Notes: generated by a model not told the origin, from the sequence alone. A DNA stretch of 64,000 nt from Chitinophagaceae bacterium (GCA_016708765.1 JADJFD010000001.1:310001-374000); one strand, 5' to 3'. Positions 46,010-56,456 are shown, counted from the stretch's first letter. Program-made: numbers and translations.

Positions 46010-47149
46010 TTAATCAAGTAATACAGGATCAAGATCAATCACATGACAGTTCTTGCAGAACTCTGGCGGTTCGTTTCTATACCACATTGCCCTGAATTGC
46101 CGGTAGTCTTTATTATTCAAACATTTCATCAGGCCGTCATCAAAAATGCTTCCGAAATTTAATTCCTTTGGAAAAGGTTTGGCACAACATGGCGTTGCAT
46201 ATCCATCCCAGGAAACATAAAAGTGTGACCACACCAAATCGCATTTGCGAAAACCTTTTGGTGCTTCAATATCCCAGGTAGTAAATTCAATCTCCGGATA
46301 ATTCTTCGCCATCGCTTTTGCTCTTTTCAATTCCGATTTAAATTCAGTTGTTTGAAAAAAGTCATAGTACGTTTTATCATGAATAGTTACAGATGCTACA
46401 TTGAAGGGAGTGATGTTGACATATTTTACTCCGAGTTTACCAGCTAGTTCAACAACCTCAGCCATATCCTGGTAATTCTCTTTTATCGCCACAAAGTTGA
46501 ACATGACAGTTGCTCTTTTTCCTCTGCAAGCTTCAATAGTCTGCAACATATTTTCATAAAAGAAACTGTAATCGCTTTTCAATCTTACTTTTTCATACAC
46601 TTTGCCGATACCATCAATTGAAACTTGTATCGTATCAATTTTATCAGCAAGATCTTCCGCCATTTTTACACTAATGGGCAAATGTGCATTGGTCGACACA
46701 CTGATGATGATGCCATTATTTTTTGAACGGATATAGTCAACAATCTCCGGCAACTTCTTAAACATGAAAGTTTCTCCCAAACCAGTCAGTCCAATTGAAT
46801 CAACATACGGGAAAGCTTCATCCACCACCTTCTTCATTTTCTCCATATCCATAAAACCCTTTGCCATTTGTTCGCCGTAAGTATATTCCCTTGGGCAAGT
46901 AATACATGCCAGATTACACTGATTGGTTACTTCCAACATAATGGAAGAAGGATGCGGAACTTTGGTGCTACGGGTCATCCGAAGCCAGAATCCATGAGCT
47001 TTATTCGCTGAATATTTGAAGAAATTTATACCGCCAGGAAGCCTTTTCAATCGCAGAAATGCTTTTTGAAGCCGACGGCGGGTTATCCGATTGGCCATTC
47101 GCAAAAGTAGAACATTTATATCTTCTTCTTTATCAGTACACTTACTCAA
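46010..47149 (-). CDS. Radical SAM/SPASM protein
   Basis: The 379-residue product has the radical SAM core from residue ~68 with the [4Fe-4S] motif CNLACITC. Further features are GLTGLGETFMFKKLP and VSTNAHLPISVKMAEDLADK. The C-terminal SPASM region has CDLVWSHFYVSWDGYATPCC and CKNC cysteines for auxiliary clusters. The substrate is unknown; relatives act in peptide or cofactor maturation. The first ~60 residues are basic. It is divergent from pdhA. No precursor-peptide gene is apparent nearby. Confidence 0.85.
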   Translation of the reverse strand: MSKCTDKEEDINVLLLRMANRITRRRLQKAFLRLKRLPGGINFFKYSANKAHGFWLRMTRSTKVPHPSSIMLEVTNQCNLACITCPREYTYGEQMAKGFMDMEKMKKVVDEAFPYVDSIGLTGLGETFMFKKLPEIVDYIRSKNNGIIISVSTNAHLPISVKMAEDLADKIDTIQVSIDGIGKVYEKVRLKSDYSFFYENMLQTIEACRGKRATVMFNFVAIKENYQDMAEVVELAGKLGVKYVNITPFNVASVTIHDKTYYDFFQTTEFKSELKRAKAMAKNYPEIEFTTWDIEAPKGFRKCDLVWSHFYVSWDGYATPCCAKPFPKELNFGSIFDDGLMKCLNNKDYRQFRAMWYRNEPPEFCKNCHVIDLDPVLLD

Positions 47150-47192
47150 AAGGGAAGATTATTTTGAGGCTTTAAAATTCCTTTTTTCCCCT

Positions 47193-47200
47193 TATTTTTG
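47193..47200 (+). promoter_or_regulatory. -7 box of the pdhA promoter
   Basis: TATTTTTG followed by CG fits TAnnTTTG, 44 bp before the GTG start. A TTTTG lies upstream near 47163, but the spacing is longer than usual. Confidence 0.45.
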
Positions 47201-47243
47201 CGTCCCGTAATTTAGGTATAAACCAACTCAAAAATTTAAGCCT

Positions 47244-48239
47244 GTGGCTACTAAATTTTCAAAAGATACTTACCTCTATTGGTACGAATTAATGCAACTG
47301 ATTCGTCAGTTTGAATTGATGGCCGAAGAGAAGTATAAAATGGATGGGAAGATCCGTGGATTCTTCCATGCATACATCGGGCAGGAAGCTATTGCTGCGG
47401 GTTGTGTAACTGCCACTCGTCCGGAAGACCTGATGATTACTGCTTACCGTGACCATGGTTTGGCAATTGCTAAAGGTGTTTCTGTAAACAGTTGCATGGC
47501 TGAATTATATGGAAAAGCTACAGGTTGTGCCAAAGGGAAAGGCGGAAGTATGCACTTTTTTGGTAAAGATGTTGGTTTTTTTGGTGGTCATGGAATTGTG
47601 GGTGCACAGATTGGAACTGGAGCTGGTTTAGCATTTGCTGAAAAATACCGTGATACTGATAATGTGGTGCTTTGTTATTTTGGTGATGGGGCTTCAAGAC
47701 AAGGAATGTTACATGAAACATTCAATCTGGCTATGCTTTGGAAATTGCCAGTAGTTTTTATTTGCGAGAATAATCATTATGCAATGGGTACTTCGGTAGA
47801 ACGTACATCCAATGTAATTGATATTTATAAACTGGCAGATGGTTACGAAATGCCTGCAGATGTTATTGATGGTATGAGCCCTGAAGCAGTGCATGAAGGA
47901 GTTGGCCGTGCAGTAAAAAGAGCAAGAGAAAAAGGCGGACCTACTTTATTAGAAATTAAAACATATCGCTATAAAGGCCATTCAATCAGCGATCCACAGA
48001 AATACAGAACAAAAGAAGAAGTGGATGAGTATAAGAGCAAAGACCCGATTGCCATGGTTTTAAAAACCATTCTGGACAATAAATTTGCAACACAAGAAGA
48101 GATTGATGCAATTAATAAAAGGGTAGATGATATTGTTGATGAGTCGGTAAAGTTTGCTGAAGAAAGTCCTTGGCCAGATGATGATGAAGTGTTGAAAGAT
48201 GTGTACGTTGATCAGAATTATCCATTTATCGTTGATTAA
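47244..48239 (+). CDS. pdhA: Pyruvate dehydrogenase E1 alpha subunit
   Basis: The thiamine-diphosphate-dependent E1 alpha decarboxylates pyruvate in the pyruvate dehydrogenase complex. The 331-residue product has RGFFHAYIGQEAIAAG, MITAYRDHGLAIAKG, GKGGSMHFFGKDVGFFGGHG, the TPP motif VVLCYFGDGASRQG ... ENNHYAMGTS, and the phosphorylation-loop-like KTYRYKGHSISDPQKYR. The start is GTG at 47244; no in-frame ATG fits the N-terminus. The YfgM-like gene follows 33 bp downstream. The E1 beta and E2 genes are not here. Confidence 0.92.
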   Translation: MATKFSKDTYLYWYELMQLIRQFELMAEEKYKMDGKIRGFFHAYIGQEAIAAGCVTATRPEDLMITAYRDHGLAIAKGVSVNSCMAELYGKATGCAKGKGGSMHFFGKDVGFFGGHGIVGAQIGTGAGLAFAEKYRDTDNVVLCYFGDGASRQGMLHETFNLAMLWKLPVVFICENNHYAMGTSVERTSNVIDIYKLADGYEMPADVIDGMSPEAVHEGVGRAVKRAREKGGPTLLEIKTYRYKGHSISDPQKYRTKEEVDEYKSKDPIAMVLKTILDNKFATQEEIDAINKRVDDIVDESVKFAEESPWPDDDEVLKDVYVDQNYPFIVD

Positions 48240-48271
48240 ATAAAACAAAAACAAGCAATAAAAATAAAACA

Positions 48272-48964
48272 ATGGCAGACAAGAAAAATGTGCAGGATGT
48301 GGATTCAGGTGAAGTGATCGTAGCAAAAGCGAAAGATTTCTGGGAAAAATATAGTAAACCATTGATGATTGCGTCAGTAGCAATTATCGTTTTAGTGGGT
48401 GGCTGGTATATCTATCAGAACTTTTTTGAAAAACCAAAAGAAACGAAAGCTGCGGAAGTAATGTTCAAAGCGGAAGATTATTACCGTCAGGATTCTGTGC
48501 TACTTGCTTTAAATGGCGACGGACAGAATTGGGGTTTTCTGAAAGTAATTGATAAATATGGCGGAACCGATGCCGGTAATCTTGCCCGTTTTTATGCTGG
48601 TGATTGCTTTATCAAATTAAATGAGAATCAAAAAGCAATTGATCAATTGAAGAAATTCAGTTCAAGTTCAAAACCAGTACAAGCAAGAGCTTATAAATTG
48701 ATTGGTGATGCTTATGGTGATTTAGGAAAGAACAAAGAAGCATTTGACTATTATAAAAAAGCTGGTCATCATTTTGAAAAAGATGAAACAAATTCTGCAG
48801 AAGCTTTATTTATGGCTGCATATCTTGCTCAGCGTACATTGAATGATAATAAAGGTGCAATTGAATTGTACAAAGAAATCAAAGAGAAATTTCCAAGAAC
48901 AGATCAAGCAAGAGATGCTGATAATTACCTGGCTCAAATGGGTGTATACAGCACTGAAAAATAA
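48272..48964 (+). CDS. Membrane-anchored TPR protein (YfgM-like)
   Basis: The 230-residue product has one membrane segment (LMIASVAIIVLVGGWYIY, residues ~30-48), then TPRs: NLARFYAGDCFIKLNENQKA, ARAYKLIGDAYGDLGKNKEA and AEALFMAAYLAQRTLNDNKG, with the final unit ending DADNYLAQMG. In other bacteria such ancillary YfgM-type proteins bind the Sec translocon or chaperones. It lies directly between pdhA and ribH; the stop is 2 bp before the ribH start. Confidence 0.82.
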   Translation: MADKKNVQDVDSGEVIVAKAKDFWEKYSKPLMIASVAIIVLVGGWYIYQNFFEKPKETKAAEVMFKAEDYYRQDSVLLALNGDGQNWGFLKVIDKYGGTDAGNLARFYAGDCFIKLNENQKAIDQLKKFSSSSKPVQARAYKLIGDAYGDLGKNKEAFDYYKKAGHHFEKDETNSAEALFMAAYLAQRTLNDNKGAIELYKEIKEKFPRTDQARDADNYLAQMGVYSTEK

Positions 48965-48966
48965 TT

Positions 48967-49449
48967 ATGGCTGAAGTAACAGATAGTAAATTATTACATA
49001 TAGATACAGGCATTCTGAAAAAGGATGCCTGTATTGTTTTGGTTAAAACAGAATGGAATGCCCGTATTACAGACCAATTGGAAATGGGTTGTATTGCTGA
49101 GTTGGAAAAACTTGGGGTAAAGAAAACCGTTGTTATTACCGTTCCAGGTGCATTTGAAATTCCATTTGCGATAAAAAATTATTACGAAACTGCGGGAAAG
49201 AAAAATAAAGCCGATGCTTTTATAGCATTAGGATGTGTGATAAAAGGAGATACCCCTCATTTTGAATATGTGTGCCAGGCAATCACCAATGGTGTGTTGC
49301 AATTAAATCTTTTGTTACCTGTTCCAACAATTTTTGGAGTATTGACAGTTAATACCGAAGAACAAGCTATAGAAAGAATTGGTGGTAAACATGGTCATAA
49401 AGGAGAAGAAGCGGCAATAACAGCGATGAAAATGGGATTAACAACTTAA
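48967..49449 (+). CDS. ribH: 6,7-dimethyl-8-ribityllumazine synthase
   Basis: Condenses 5-amino-6-ribitylamino-uracil with dihydroxybutanone phosphate, the penultimate step of riboflavin synthesis, as a 60-mer or pentamer. The 160-residue product has KTEWNARITDQLEMGC, VPGAFEIPFAIK, FIALGCVIKGDTPHFEYVCQ and FGVLTVNTEEQA, with the catalytic His in the KGDTPHFEYV loop. It is immediately downstream of the TPR gene. Other rib genes are absent. Confidence 0.95.
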   Translation: MAEVTDSKLLHIDTGILKKDACIVLVKTEWNARITDQLEMGCIAELEKLGVKKTVVITVPGAFEIPFAIKNYYETAGKKNKADAFIALGCVIKGDTPHFEYVCQAITNGVLQLNLLLPVPTIFGVLTVNTEEQAIERIGGKHGHKGEEAAITAMKMGLTT

Positions 49450-49476
49450 AATAAAATTTTTTTAAAAATAACAGGC

Positions 49477-50196
49477 TTGAATGTTCAGCTATTCATACCA
49501 TGCTTTGTAGATCAGCTTTACCCTGAAACAGCTTTTAATATGATAAAAGTGTTGGAGAAAGCAGGATGTACTGTTAGCTACAACACTTCACAAACCTGTT
49601 GCGGACAGCCAGCTTTCAATGCAGGTTTTTGGGATGAAGCAAAAGCAGTTTGCAGTAAATTTATTAAAGATTTTGGCGATGCTGATTGTATCGTAACGCC
49701 AAGTGCAAGTTGTGCCGGGTTTGTAAAAAATTATTATACAAAACTATTTGAAAACTCATCTGTTCACAACGAAGTAAAAGACCTGAGCAAAAAAATATTT
49801 GAGTTCTCAGAATTTTTGATCGATATACTAAAATTTGACAATGTTGGTGCCGAACTAAACGGCAGAGCAACGTATCATGATTCCTGTGCTGCCTTGCGGG
49901 AATGTAAAATAAAAGAGGAACCAAGAAGATTGCTATCGAATGTAAAAGGCCTTGAGCTTGTTGAAATGAATGATGTGGAAACCTGCTGTGGTTTTGGTGG
50001 CACTTTCGCAGTTAAGTTTGAAGCTATCTCCGTTGCAATGGGAGAGCAGAAGGTTGAGAATGCTTTAGCAACTGATGCTGATTATTTAATATCAACTGAC
50101 CTTTCCTGCCTCATGCACTTACAAGGCTATATCAATACAAAAGGATATAAATTAAAGACGATGCATATTGCGGATGTGCTGGCGAGTGGATGGTAA
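49477..50196 (+). CDS. LutA/YkgE-type Fe-S oxidoreductase subunit
   Basis: The 239-residue product has two CCG domains. The first is TSQTCCGQPAFNAGFWDEA with the upstream VQLFIPCFVDQLYP; the second is GRATYHDSCAALRECKIKEE with DVETCCGFGGTFAVKF. Such subunits bind iron-sulphur clusters and take part in lactate oxidation (LutA) or other flavin-linked oxidations. The start is TTG 49477, since the only nearby ATG is out of frame. LutB and LutC are not adjacent. A perfect hairpin terminator follows. Confidence 0.85.
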   Translation: MNVQLFIPCFVDQLYPETAFNMIKVLEKAGCTVSYNTSQTCCGQPAFNAGFWDEAKAVCSKFIKDFGDADCIVTPSASCAGFVKNYYTKLFENSSVHNEVKDLSKKIFEFSEFLIDILKFDNVGAELNGRATYHDSCAALRECKIKEEPRRLLSNVKGLELVEMNDVETCCGFGGTFAVKFEAISVAMGEQKVENALATDADYLISTDLSCLMHLQGYINTKGYKLKTMHIADVLASGW

Positions 50197-50200
50197 AATT

Positions 50201-50231
50201 TAAGCCGGTAACAATCACTGTTACCGGCTTA
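50201..50231. terminator. Hairpin terminator between the LutA-like and fasciclin genes
   Basis: A perfect 13-bp stem (taagccggtaaca against tgttaccggctta) has a 5-nt loop. It lies 4 bp after the LutA-like stop. The downstream tract is only weakly T-rich, so it may act on both convergent genes. Confidence 0.7.
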
Positions 50232-50271
50232 AGAATTTTCAAAGGAATTTATCGTTACTGTTAAGGATTAA

Positions 50272-50838
50272 CTATTTAGGAAGTACTACATGATCAATTA
50301 CATGTATCACACCGTTACTTTGATAGACATCACTGATAGAAATGGTAGCCATTCCTCCATTTTCATCTTTCAAAATCAGCTTTCCACCTTTTTTCATTAT
50401 AAATAATTTTCCTCCTGCAACTGTAGTTAGTTCTCCAGTGCCATTACCTTCTTTAATCTTTGATTTTAAAGCATCTGCATCTAATTTCCCAGCAACAACA
50501 TGGTAAGTAAGTATACCTGTCAGTTTTGCTTTGTTTTCAGGCATTACCAACGTTTCAACTGTTCCTGCAGGCAACATTCCAAATGCGGTATTAGTTGGAG
50601 CAAATACTGTGAAAGGGCCTGCTGACATTAAAGTTTCTACTAAACCTGCTGCCTTTACTGCTGCAACAAGTGTAGTGTGGTCTTTTGAGTTAACTGCGTT
50701 CTCTACAATATTTTTAGAAGGATACATGGCAGCGCCACCAACTTCTACAGTTTTTTCTTTCATCATTGTTTGTGCAAAAGAAAAATTGAATGCTAATGCA
50801 GCCACTAACATAAGTCCGATTGATTTAATAGATTTCAT
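50272..50838 (-). CDS. Secreted fasciclin (FAS1) domain protein
   Basis: The 188-residue product has a signal peptide ending NFSFAQ. A single FAS1 domain follows: KDHTTLVAAVKAAGLVETLM, GPFTVFAPTNTAFGMLP, LTGILTYHVVAGKLDADAL and VYQSNGVIHVIDHVVLP. It is probably a surface adhesion or matrix protein. Preceding residues (MMKEKTVEVGGAAMYPSKNI) are a short linker. Monocistronic. Confidence 0.9.
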   Translation of the reverse strand: MKSIKSIGLMLVAALAFNFSFAQTMMKEKTVEVGGAAMYPSKNIVENAVNSKDHTTLVAAVKAAGLVETLMSAGPFTVFAPTNTAFGMLPAGTVETLVMPENKAKLTGILTYHVVAGKLDADALKSKIKEGNGTGELTTVAGGKLFIMKKGGKLILKDENGGMATISISDVYQSNGVIHVIDHVVLPK

Positions 50839-50977
50839 AACGTTTTAGTTTAATATTTGTTTTTAAAATGTGAACGTTAACAGATACGGTATACGATGAT
50901 GTTTCAGATTTTTAAAAAGAAAATAATAATTGTTCACATCATTGTATTTTTGAAAACCAATCAAAATAAATAATCGT

Positions 50978-51387
50978 ATGGCATACTGGCTGGCAAAATC
51001 TGAACCCTCAACCTATAGTTGGGATGATCTAGTAAAAGAAAAGCAAACTTGTTGGAGCGGTATAAGAAATTATGCAGCCAGAATTCATATGCGAAATATG
51101 AAAAAAGGGGATGAAGTCTTTTTTTATCATAGTAATGAAGGAGTAGAAATTGTTGGCATTGCCAAAGTGATTAAAGAAGCTTATCCCGATCCTACAACAG
51201 ATGATGACAGATGGGTGGCTGTAGATCTGAAGCCTGTAAAAAAACTAAAGAGCCCCAAAGCCTTGATGCAATAAAAAAAGAAAAGCGCCTAAAAGAGATG
51301 GCATTAGTCCGCATCAGCAGACTTTCATTGCAACCCGTAAGTGATGAAGAGTGGGAAATTGTAATGAAGATGGCTGGGGAGAAATAA
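50978..51387 (+). pseudogene. EVE-domain protein, frameshifted
   Basis: ATG 50978 opens MAYWLAKSEPSTYSWDDLVK, then CWSGIRNYAARIHMRNMKKG, EVFFYHSNEG and AKVIKEAYPDPTTDD, the EVE (PUA-like) fold with the YSWDD, W-x-G-I-R-N and Y-P-D-P motifs. The frame breaks near 51260-51263; one added base gives PKALDAIKKEKRLKEMALVR and a natural end (KMAGEK) at 51387, 136 residues. EVE domains bind modified bases or RNA. The sirtuin gene starts 8 bp later, so the two are likely operonic. Confidence 0.8.
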
Positions 51388-51394
51388 TTTTACT

Positions 51395-52081
51395 ATGGCA
51401 AAAAAGAAACTAGTTATTCTCTCCGGCGCAGGTATCAGTGCTGAAAGCGGATTAAGAACTTTTAGAGATAGCGATGGATTATGGGAAGGATATAATGTAG
51501 AAGATGTGGCTACACCAGAGGCCTGGCAAAAAGATCCGCAGTTGGTTCTCAATTTTTATAATGAACGAAGAAGAAATGTGGCCGATGCAAAACCCAATAC
51601 TGCACATATTGGATTAGCAGAGTTAGAAAATGATTTTGATGTAACTGTCATTACGCAAAATATTGATGACTTACATGAAAGAGCTGGTTCTACAAACGTT
51701 CTGCATCTGCATGGAGAAATATTTAAAATGCGGAGTGAATGGGATGATGAATTGATTTCAGAAATAAAAGGTGATTTAAAACTGGGAGATTTGGCTACCG
51801 ATGGCAAACAGTTACGGCCATTCATCGTGTGGTTTGGCGAGCCGGTTGTAATGATGGAAAAGGCAGTAGAAGTAGTTTATACCGCTGATATATTTGCAGT
51901 GGTTGGTACTTCATTAGCAGTTTATCCGGCAGCAGGATTGATTAATTATGTATTGGAAACTACGCCTAAGTATATTATTGATAAAAAGATTCCATATACT
52001 TCACCAATGAAGAACCTGACATTGATTGAAAAAGCAGCGACAGAAGGAATAGTGGATTTTAAGAAGTTATTACTTGATTAA
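51395..52081 (+). CDS. cobB: Sirtuin-family NAD-dependent deacylase without zinc cysteines
   Basis: The 228-residue product has the sirtuin NAD site: LVILSGAGISAESGLRTFRD, VITQNIDDLHERAG, LHLHGEIF with the catalytic His, RPFIVWFGEPVVMMEKA and VVGTSLAVYPAAGLINY. The zinc module of other sirtuins (two Cys pairs) is replaced by a short stretch without cysteine (KMRSEWDDELISEIKGDLKL). Class III (Sir2) deacylation of proteins is expected. Downstream of the EVE gene; convergent with the saccharopine dehydrogenase. Confidence 0.85.
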   Translation: MAKKKLVILSGAGISAESGLRTFRDSDGLWEGYNVEDVATPEAWQKDPQLVLNFYNERRRNVADAKPNTAHIGLAELENDFDVTVITQNIDDLHERAGSTNVLHLHGEIFKMRSEWDDELISEIKGDLKLGDLATDGKQLRPFIVWFGEPVVMMEKAVEVVYTADIFAVVGTSLAVYPAAGLINYVLETTPKYIIDKKIPYTSPMKNLTLIEKAATEGIVDFKKLLLD

Positions 52082-52090
52082 TATTTTACA

Positions 52091-53601
52091 TTACAACTCA
52101 CTTTTTCTTTCATCAAATTTTACATTGTACGTTTCCAGTTCTGCAAGAACTGGTTCATAAATTTCCTTTACAGTAGGAATATGCAATCCGGTTAACTTTA
52201 TTTTCCCGTTTAAAATATTTTTAGCTGCTATTCCTAAAGGTAATCCAACAGTTTTTGCCATGGCTGTTCTCAAATTATTTTCTCCTTTTACAACCAACGA
52301 ACTATTGATAACAATTTTCTTTCCTTCTAATTCATATTCTATCTCATGGAGCATTACAATCATATCCTTATCATAAGGTCGTAGTGCCAGTTTTTTCTCA
52401 ACGGCAAACTGTAAAATGTCTGCAGCACTGCATAAGCCTTTATTTACTTCAGTGTCTTTATCATCCAATCCCAAAAAGAAAAGTTGCTTTAATGTAAGAT
52501 TTGCTTCATGCATTTTTTGTGCTAAAATAGATGCAGCCGTATTTTTCACTTCATCAATTTCTACTTCTTCTAAGTTGCCTTTAGCATCTGCGGTCATAAA
52601 TTTATCTGGCATATTCTTACCTGCTTCTTCCGCTTCATTTTCCGCTTCCATTAATTTCATCAATGTTTCCATCATCCCTTTGGTTTCTTCGAACCGTTCC
52701 GTCAATTGCTGTGTTAGCCATTCGCCAAAGCCATTCTTGTCCATATGTTCTTTGAAAACGGCTTGTAATGTCTTCCCATCTGTCGCATATTGAAGTTTTT
52801 CATCAACAAGTTTTAAGTCAATCACATTTTTCCATCCATACATAAAATCCGGATGGCGCAAAGTTGTTCTAATAAATGTTGGTGCATCTTCCAATCCATA
52901 AAGTGTTGTATAGCTTAACGAATCTCTATTGGGATACCAACTAAGTGTTCCTAAATCCGGTATATGCACTTGTCTGTCCGCAGTAAAAAGTTCTTCGTAT
53001 TTCAGGTTTACTTCTTTACCGTTTTCTTTAAAATGAGCTCCGCTTTTTCCTGCCATGATGATGTTCCTTGGATTCCAGCTTATTTTATAGTGCCAGGGAT
53101 TATCATCACTTTCTGGAGCTACAAGTCCGCCACAATGTGATTGAAAAGAAACAACCTTTCCATTCTTTGCATGAATTTCATCAATAATTTTCATTGCACT
53201 CATATGATCAATACCAGGATCCAGTCCCATTTCACAAGGAAGAGCAATTTGCTTTTTTCAATCTCAGGTTGCAATTCCCTTATTGCATCATCAACATACG
53301 AAGCGGTAAGCAGGTTTTTCTGAAAGGCTACACAATCCTTTGCAACCTCAATATGAAGAAAAGGAGGTAGCATAGAAATTACAATGTCAGCCTTTTCAAT
53401 ATAACGTATCCGTTCACTGGTATTAGTTATGTCGAAGGAAACAGCAGTGGCGGCTTGTGCATTCCCGATCTTTGATTGAGCAAGTGCTAAATCCGCATCA
53501 ACAACGATTAGATGCCAATCCTCATTGATAGCATTTTCCAACAAATAATCAATTAAAACAGTGGCTGATTTTCCTGCTCCAAACAATAGTATTGACTTCA
53601 T
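52091..53601 (-). pseudogene. Saccharopine dehydrogenase-like oxidoreductase, frameshifted
   Basis: ATG 53601 begins MKSILLFGAGKSATVLIDYL (Rossmann GxGKS). The frame breaks at AA 53236-53237 on the plus strand; one added base gives KLLFLCEMGLDPGIDHMSAM, the conserved family hinge. The repaired protein is ~503 residues with VVSFQSHCGGLVAPESDDNP and GLPLGIAAKNILNGKIKLTG. It is the Lys9/LYS-type saccharopine reductase fold, oxidising or forming saccharopine with NAD(P). Pathway use in this organism is uncertain. Confidence 0.82.
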
Positions 53602-53768
53602 ATTCCGGTTAATTGTAAAAGTTGGAAATTAACACGAAAAAATCAAAAATTGCAGGTAAAAATAGCAAGGAAAAACCTGTTGTTTCTTAACTACTTAACT
53701 ATTCCACATTAGTGGATAAAAAGGCCAAAAAAAAGAACTATTTATCAGGTTTTCAAGTCCGAAAAAGT

Positions 53769-53776
53769 TAGATTTG
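53769..53776 (+). promoter_or_regulatory. -7 box of the gyrA promoter
   Basis: TAGATTTG fits TAnnTTTG. It lies 79 bp before the gyrA ATG inside the 253-bp gap (53602-53854) that holds no gene. The gap otherwise shows AT-rich sequence without clear structure. Confidence 0.5.
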
Positions 53777-53854
53777 CTCACCTTAAAAATAGACCTGAAA
53801 AAGGCCGTTTGAGGCATATAAATTTCATAGTAAAAAGAAGAAGGATAAATAACG

Positions 53855-56436
53855 ATGGAAGAGAACTCAACGCCGCTTGAAACGAATGACAGCAACCGGA
53901 TAATTCCCGTCAACATTGAAGAACAAATGAAGACTGCTTACATTGATTATTCAATGTCGGTAATTGTAGGCCGTGCATTGCCTGATGTAAGAGATGGATT
54001 AAAACCTGTTCATCGCCGTGTTTTATATGCAATGAATGAACTAGGAATTCATTACAACAAGCCGTATAAAAAATCTGCTCGTATTGTGGGAGAGGTGTTG
54101 GGTAAATATCATCCGCATGGTGATACTTCTGTTTACGATGCAATGGTTCGTATGGCGCAGGAGTGGAGTATGCGGTATACGTTGATTGACAGCCAGGGTA
54201 ACTTTGGCAACCAGGATGGTGATGGCCCTGCAGCTATGCGTTATACAGAGGCAAGGTTGGACAAATTGGCTGAACATCTGTTGGATGATATAGAAAAAGA
54301 CACAGTTGATTTTCAGAATAATTTTGATGATTCTGAAACAGAACCAACGGTATTGCCATCAAGAATACCGCAATTACTAATAAATGGCTCCAGCGGTATT
54401 GCGGTAGGTATGGCCACGAATATGATGCCGCATAACTTGTCGGAGGTTATCGACGGCTGCATCGCCTATATCGACAACAATGAGATTACAATAGACGAGT
54501 TGATGGAGCATGTAAAAGCTCCTGATTTTCCAACCGGAGGAATTATCTATGGTATGGAAGGAGTGAAGGCTGGTTTACATTTTGGTCGTGGAAGGGTAGT
54601 AGTAAGAGGAAGATTGACTGTGGAAGCAAAAGCTAGTGGTAGAGAACAGATCATTATTACTGAAGTTCCTTATCAGGTTAACCGTGATGCACTAACTAAC
54701 AAGATTGGTGAACTAGTGAATAACAAGCTAATAGAAGGAATAGCTCATGTAAATAATGAATCTAATAACAAAGAAGGAACTAGGCTTGTAATTGATTTGA
54801 AGAGAGATGCTATTGCCAATGTAATTGTAAATCAGTTGTACAAAATGACTGACTTGCAAACTTCCTACGGTATCAATAATGTAGCGATTGTAAGAGGCAG
54901 GCCAAAGACGTTGAACCTGAAAGACCTTATAAGTGAGTTTGTAGATTTCCGTCATGAAGTAGTTATTCGCAGAACTAAGTACGAATTAAGGGAAGCAGAG
55001 AAAAGGGCTCATATATTAAAAGGGTATTTGATTGCCCTTGATCATCTGGATGAAGTAATTGCATTGATACGTTCGTCTGCTACACCTGATATTGCAAAGG
55101 ATAATTTGATCAATGCCGGTTGGGGATTAGATGAAATTCAGGCTAAAGCAATTCTGGAACTCCGTTTACAGCGGTTAACCGGAATGGAAAGAGATAAGAT
55201 CAAAGCAGAGTTTGATGAATTGATGAAACTGATAGCACACCTGAATGAGTTGTTGTCAAACGAAGGAATGCGGTTTGATGTAATCAAAAAAGAATTACTG
55301 GAGATAAAGGAAAAGTTTGGTGATGAAAGAAAAACTGAAATTACTTTCCTGGATGATGAAGTAAAAATTAAAGATCTTATTAAAGAAGAAGATGTTGTTA
55401 TCACCATATCGCATCTTGGTTATATCAAACGTACACCTGCAGATGAGTTTAGATCACAGCGTCGTGGTGGCAGGGGAGTGATGGGTGGAAAAACAAGAGA
55501 TGAAGATTATATTGAACATCTGTTTGTAGCATCTACACATCACACCATGTTATTCTTTACTGAAAAAGGAAGAGTATATTGGCTGAATGTATATGAAATT
55601 CCAGAAGGTGAGAAAACAGGAAAAGGAAGAGCTATTCAAAACCTGATGCAATTACCTCCAGACGATAAAGTAAGAGCTATATTGGATGTAAAAGACCTCA
55701 AAGATGAAGAGTTTGTAAACTCTCACAATATTGTACTTTGTACGAAGAAAGGGATAATTAAAAAAACAGCATTAGAAGATTTCAGCCGCCCAAGACAAAC
55801 GGGTGTAAATGCTATAAATATTATAGAAGGAGATGAGCTGATTGAGGCAAGAATGACAGATGGTAACTCCGAAATAATGATGGCAGTAAAAGTGGTAGAG
55901 CCATCCGTTTCTCTGAACAAAAAGTAAGAGCAACCGGTCGTGGAGCAATTGGTGTTGGTGGTATTCATGTAGATGATGATAATGATGAAGTGGTAGGCAT
56001 GATTTGTGTTAATCCAGCAACGGACGTTACCAAAACCGTAATGGTGGTTAGTGAAAAAGGATATGGAAAAAGAACTGCGGTAGATGAGTACAGATATACA
56101 AACCGTGGTGGAAAAGGTGTAAAAACAATTAACGTAACTGAAAAAACAGGTGCATTAATTGGAATGTTAGCTGTTGAAGAAACCCAGGATATCATGATTA
56201 CTTGTAAAAGTGGGGTGACTATACGGATGCCTGTAAGCGGAATAAGCGAACAGGGAAGAGCAACACAAGGTGTAAAAGTTATCAGATTAGATGAAGGAGA
56301 TGAAATAGCTGCAATAACTAAACTGGATGATCAAACAGAGCCTGAAAACGAAGAAAACGGGCCTGCAGAAAATGACAACGCAACGCAACCGGGAGAAAAT
56401 CCATCTACGGAAAACAATAACGAAGAATCTATTTAA
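53855..56436 (+). pseudogene. gyrA: DNA gyrase subunit A (intact gene apart from one indel)
   Basis: Introduces negative supercoils with GyrB. The start is MEENSTPLETNDSNRIIPVN; Tyr130 in AAMRYTEARLDK forms the DNA link; the QRDR is YHPHGDTSVYDAMVRMAQ with Thr at the Ser83 position. The C-terminal beta-pinwheel carries QRRGGRGV. The frame breaks at four A (55888-55891): one added A gives MAVKSGRAIRFSEQKVRATG and rejoins VRATGRGAIGVGGI ... TVMVVSEKGYGKRTAV to an acidic tail at 56436, ~860 residues. As gyrA is essential, the break is almost certainly a sequencing error. Confidence 0.93.
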
Positions 56437-56456
56437 TTAAACAATCACAATCTGAA

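Noticed and set aside
55888..55891. Programmed frameshift in gyrA
   Set aside because: No slippery heptamer or downstream structure is apparent, and many unrelated genes in the window have the same homopolymer deletions.
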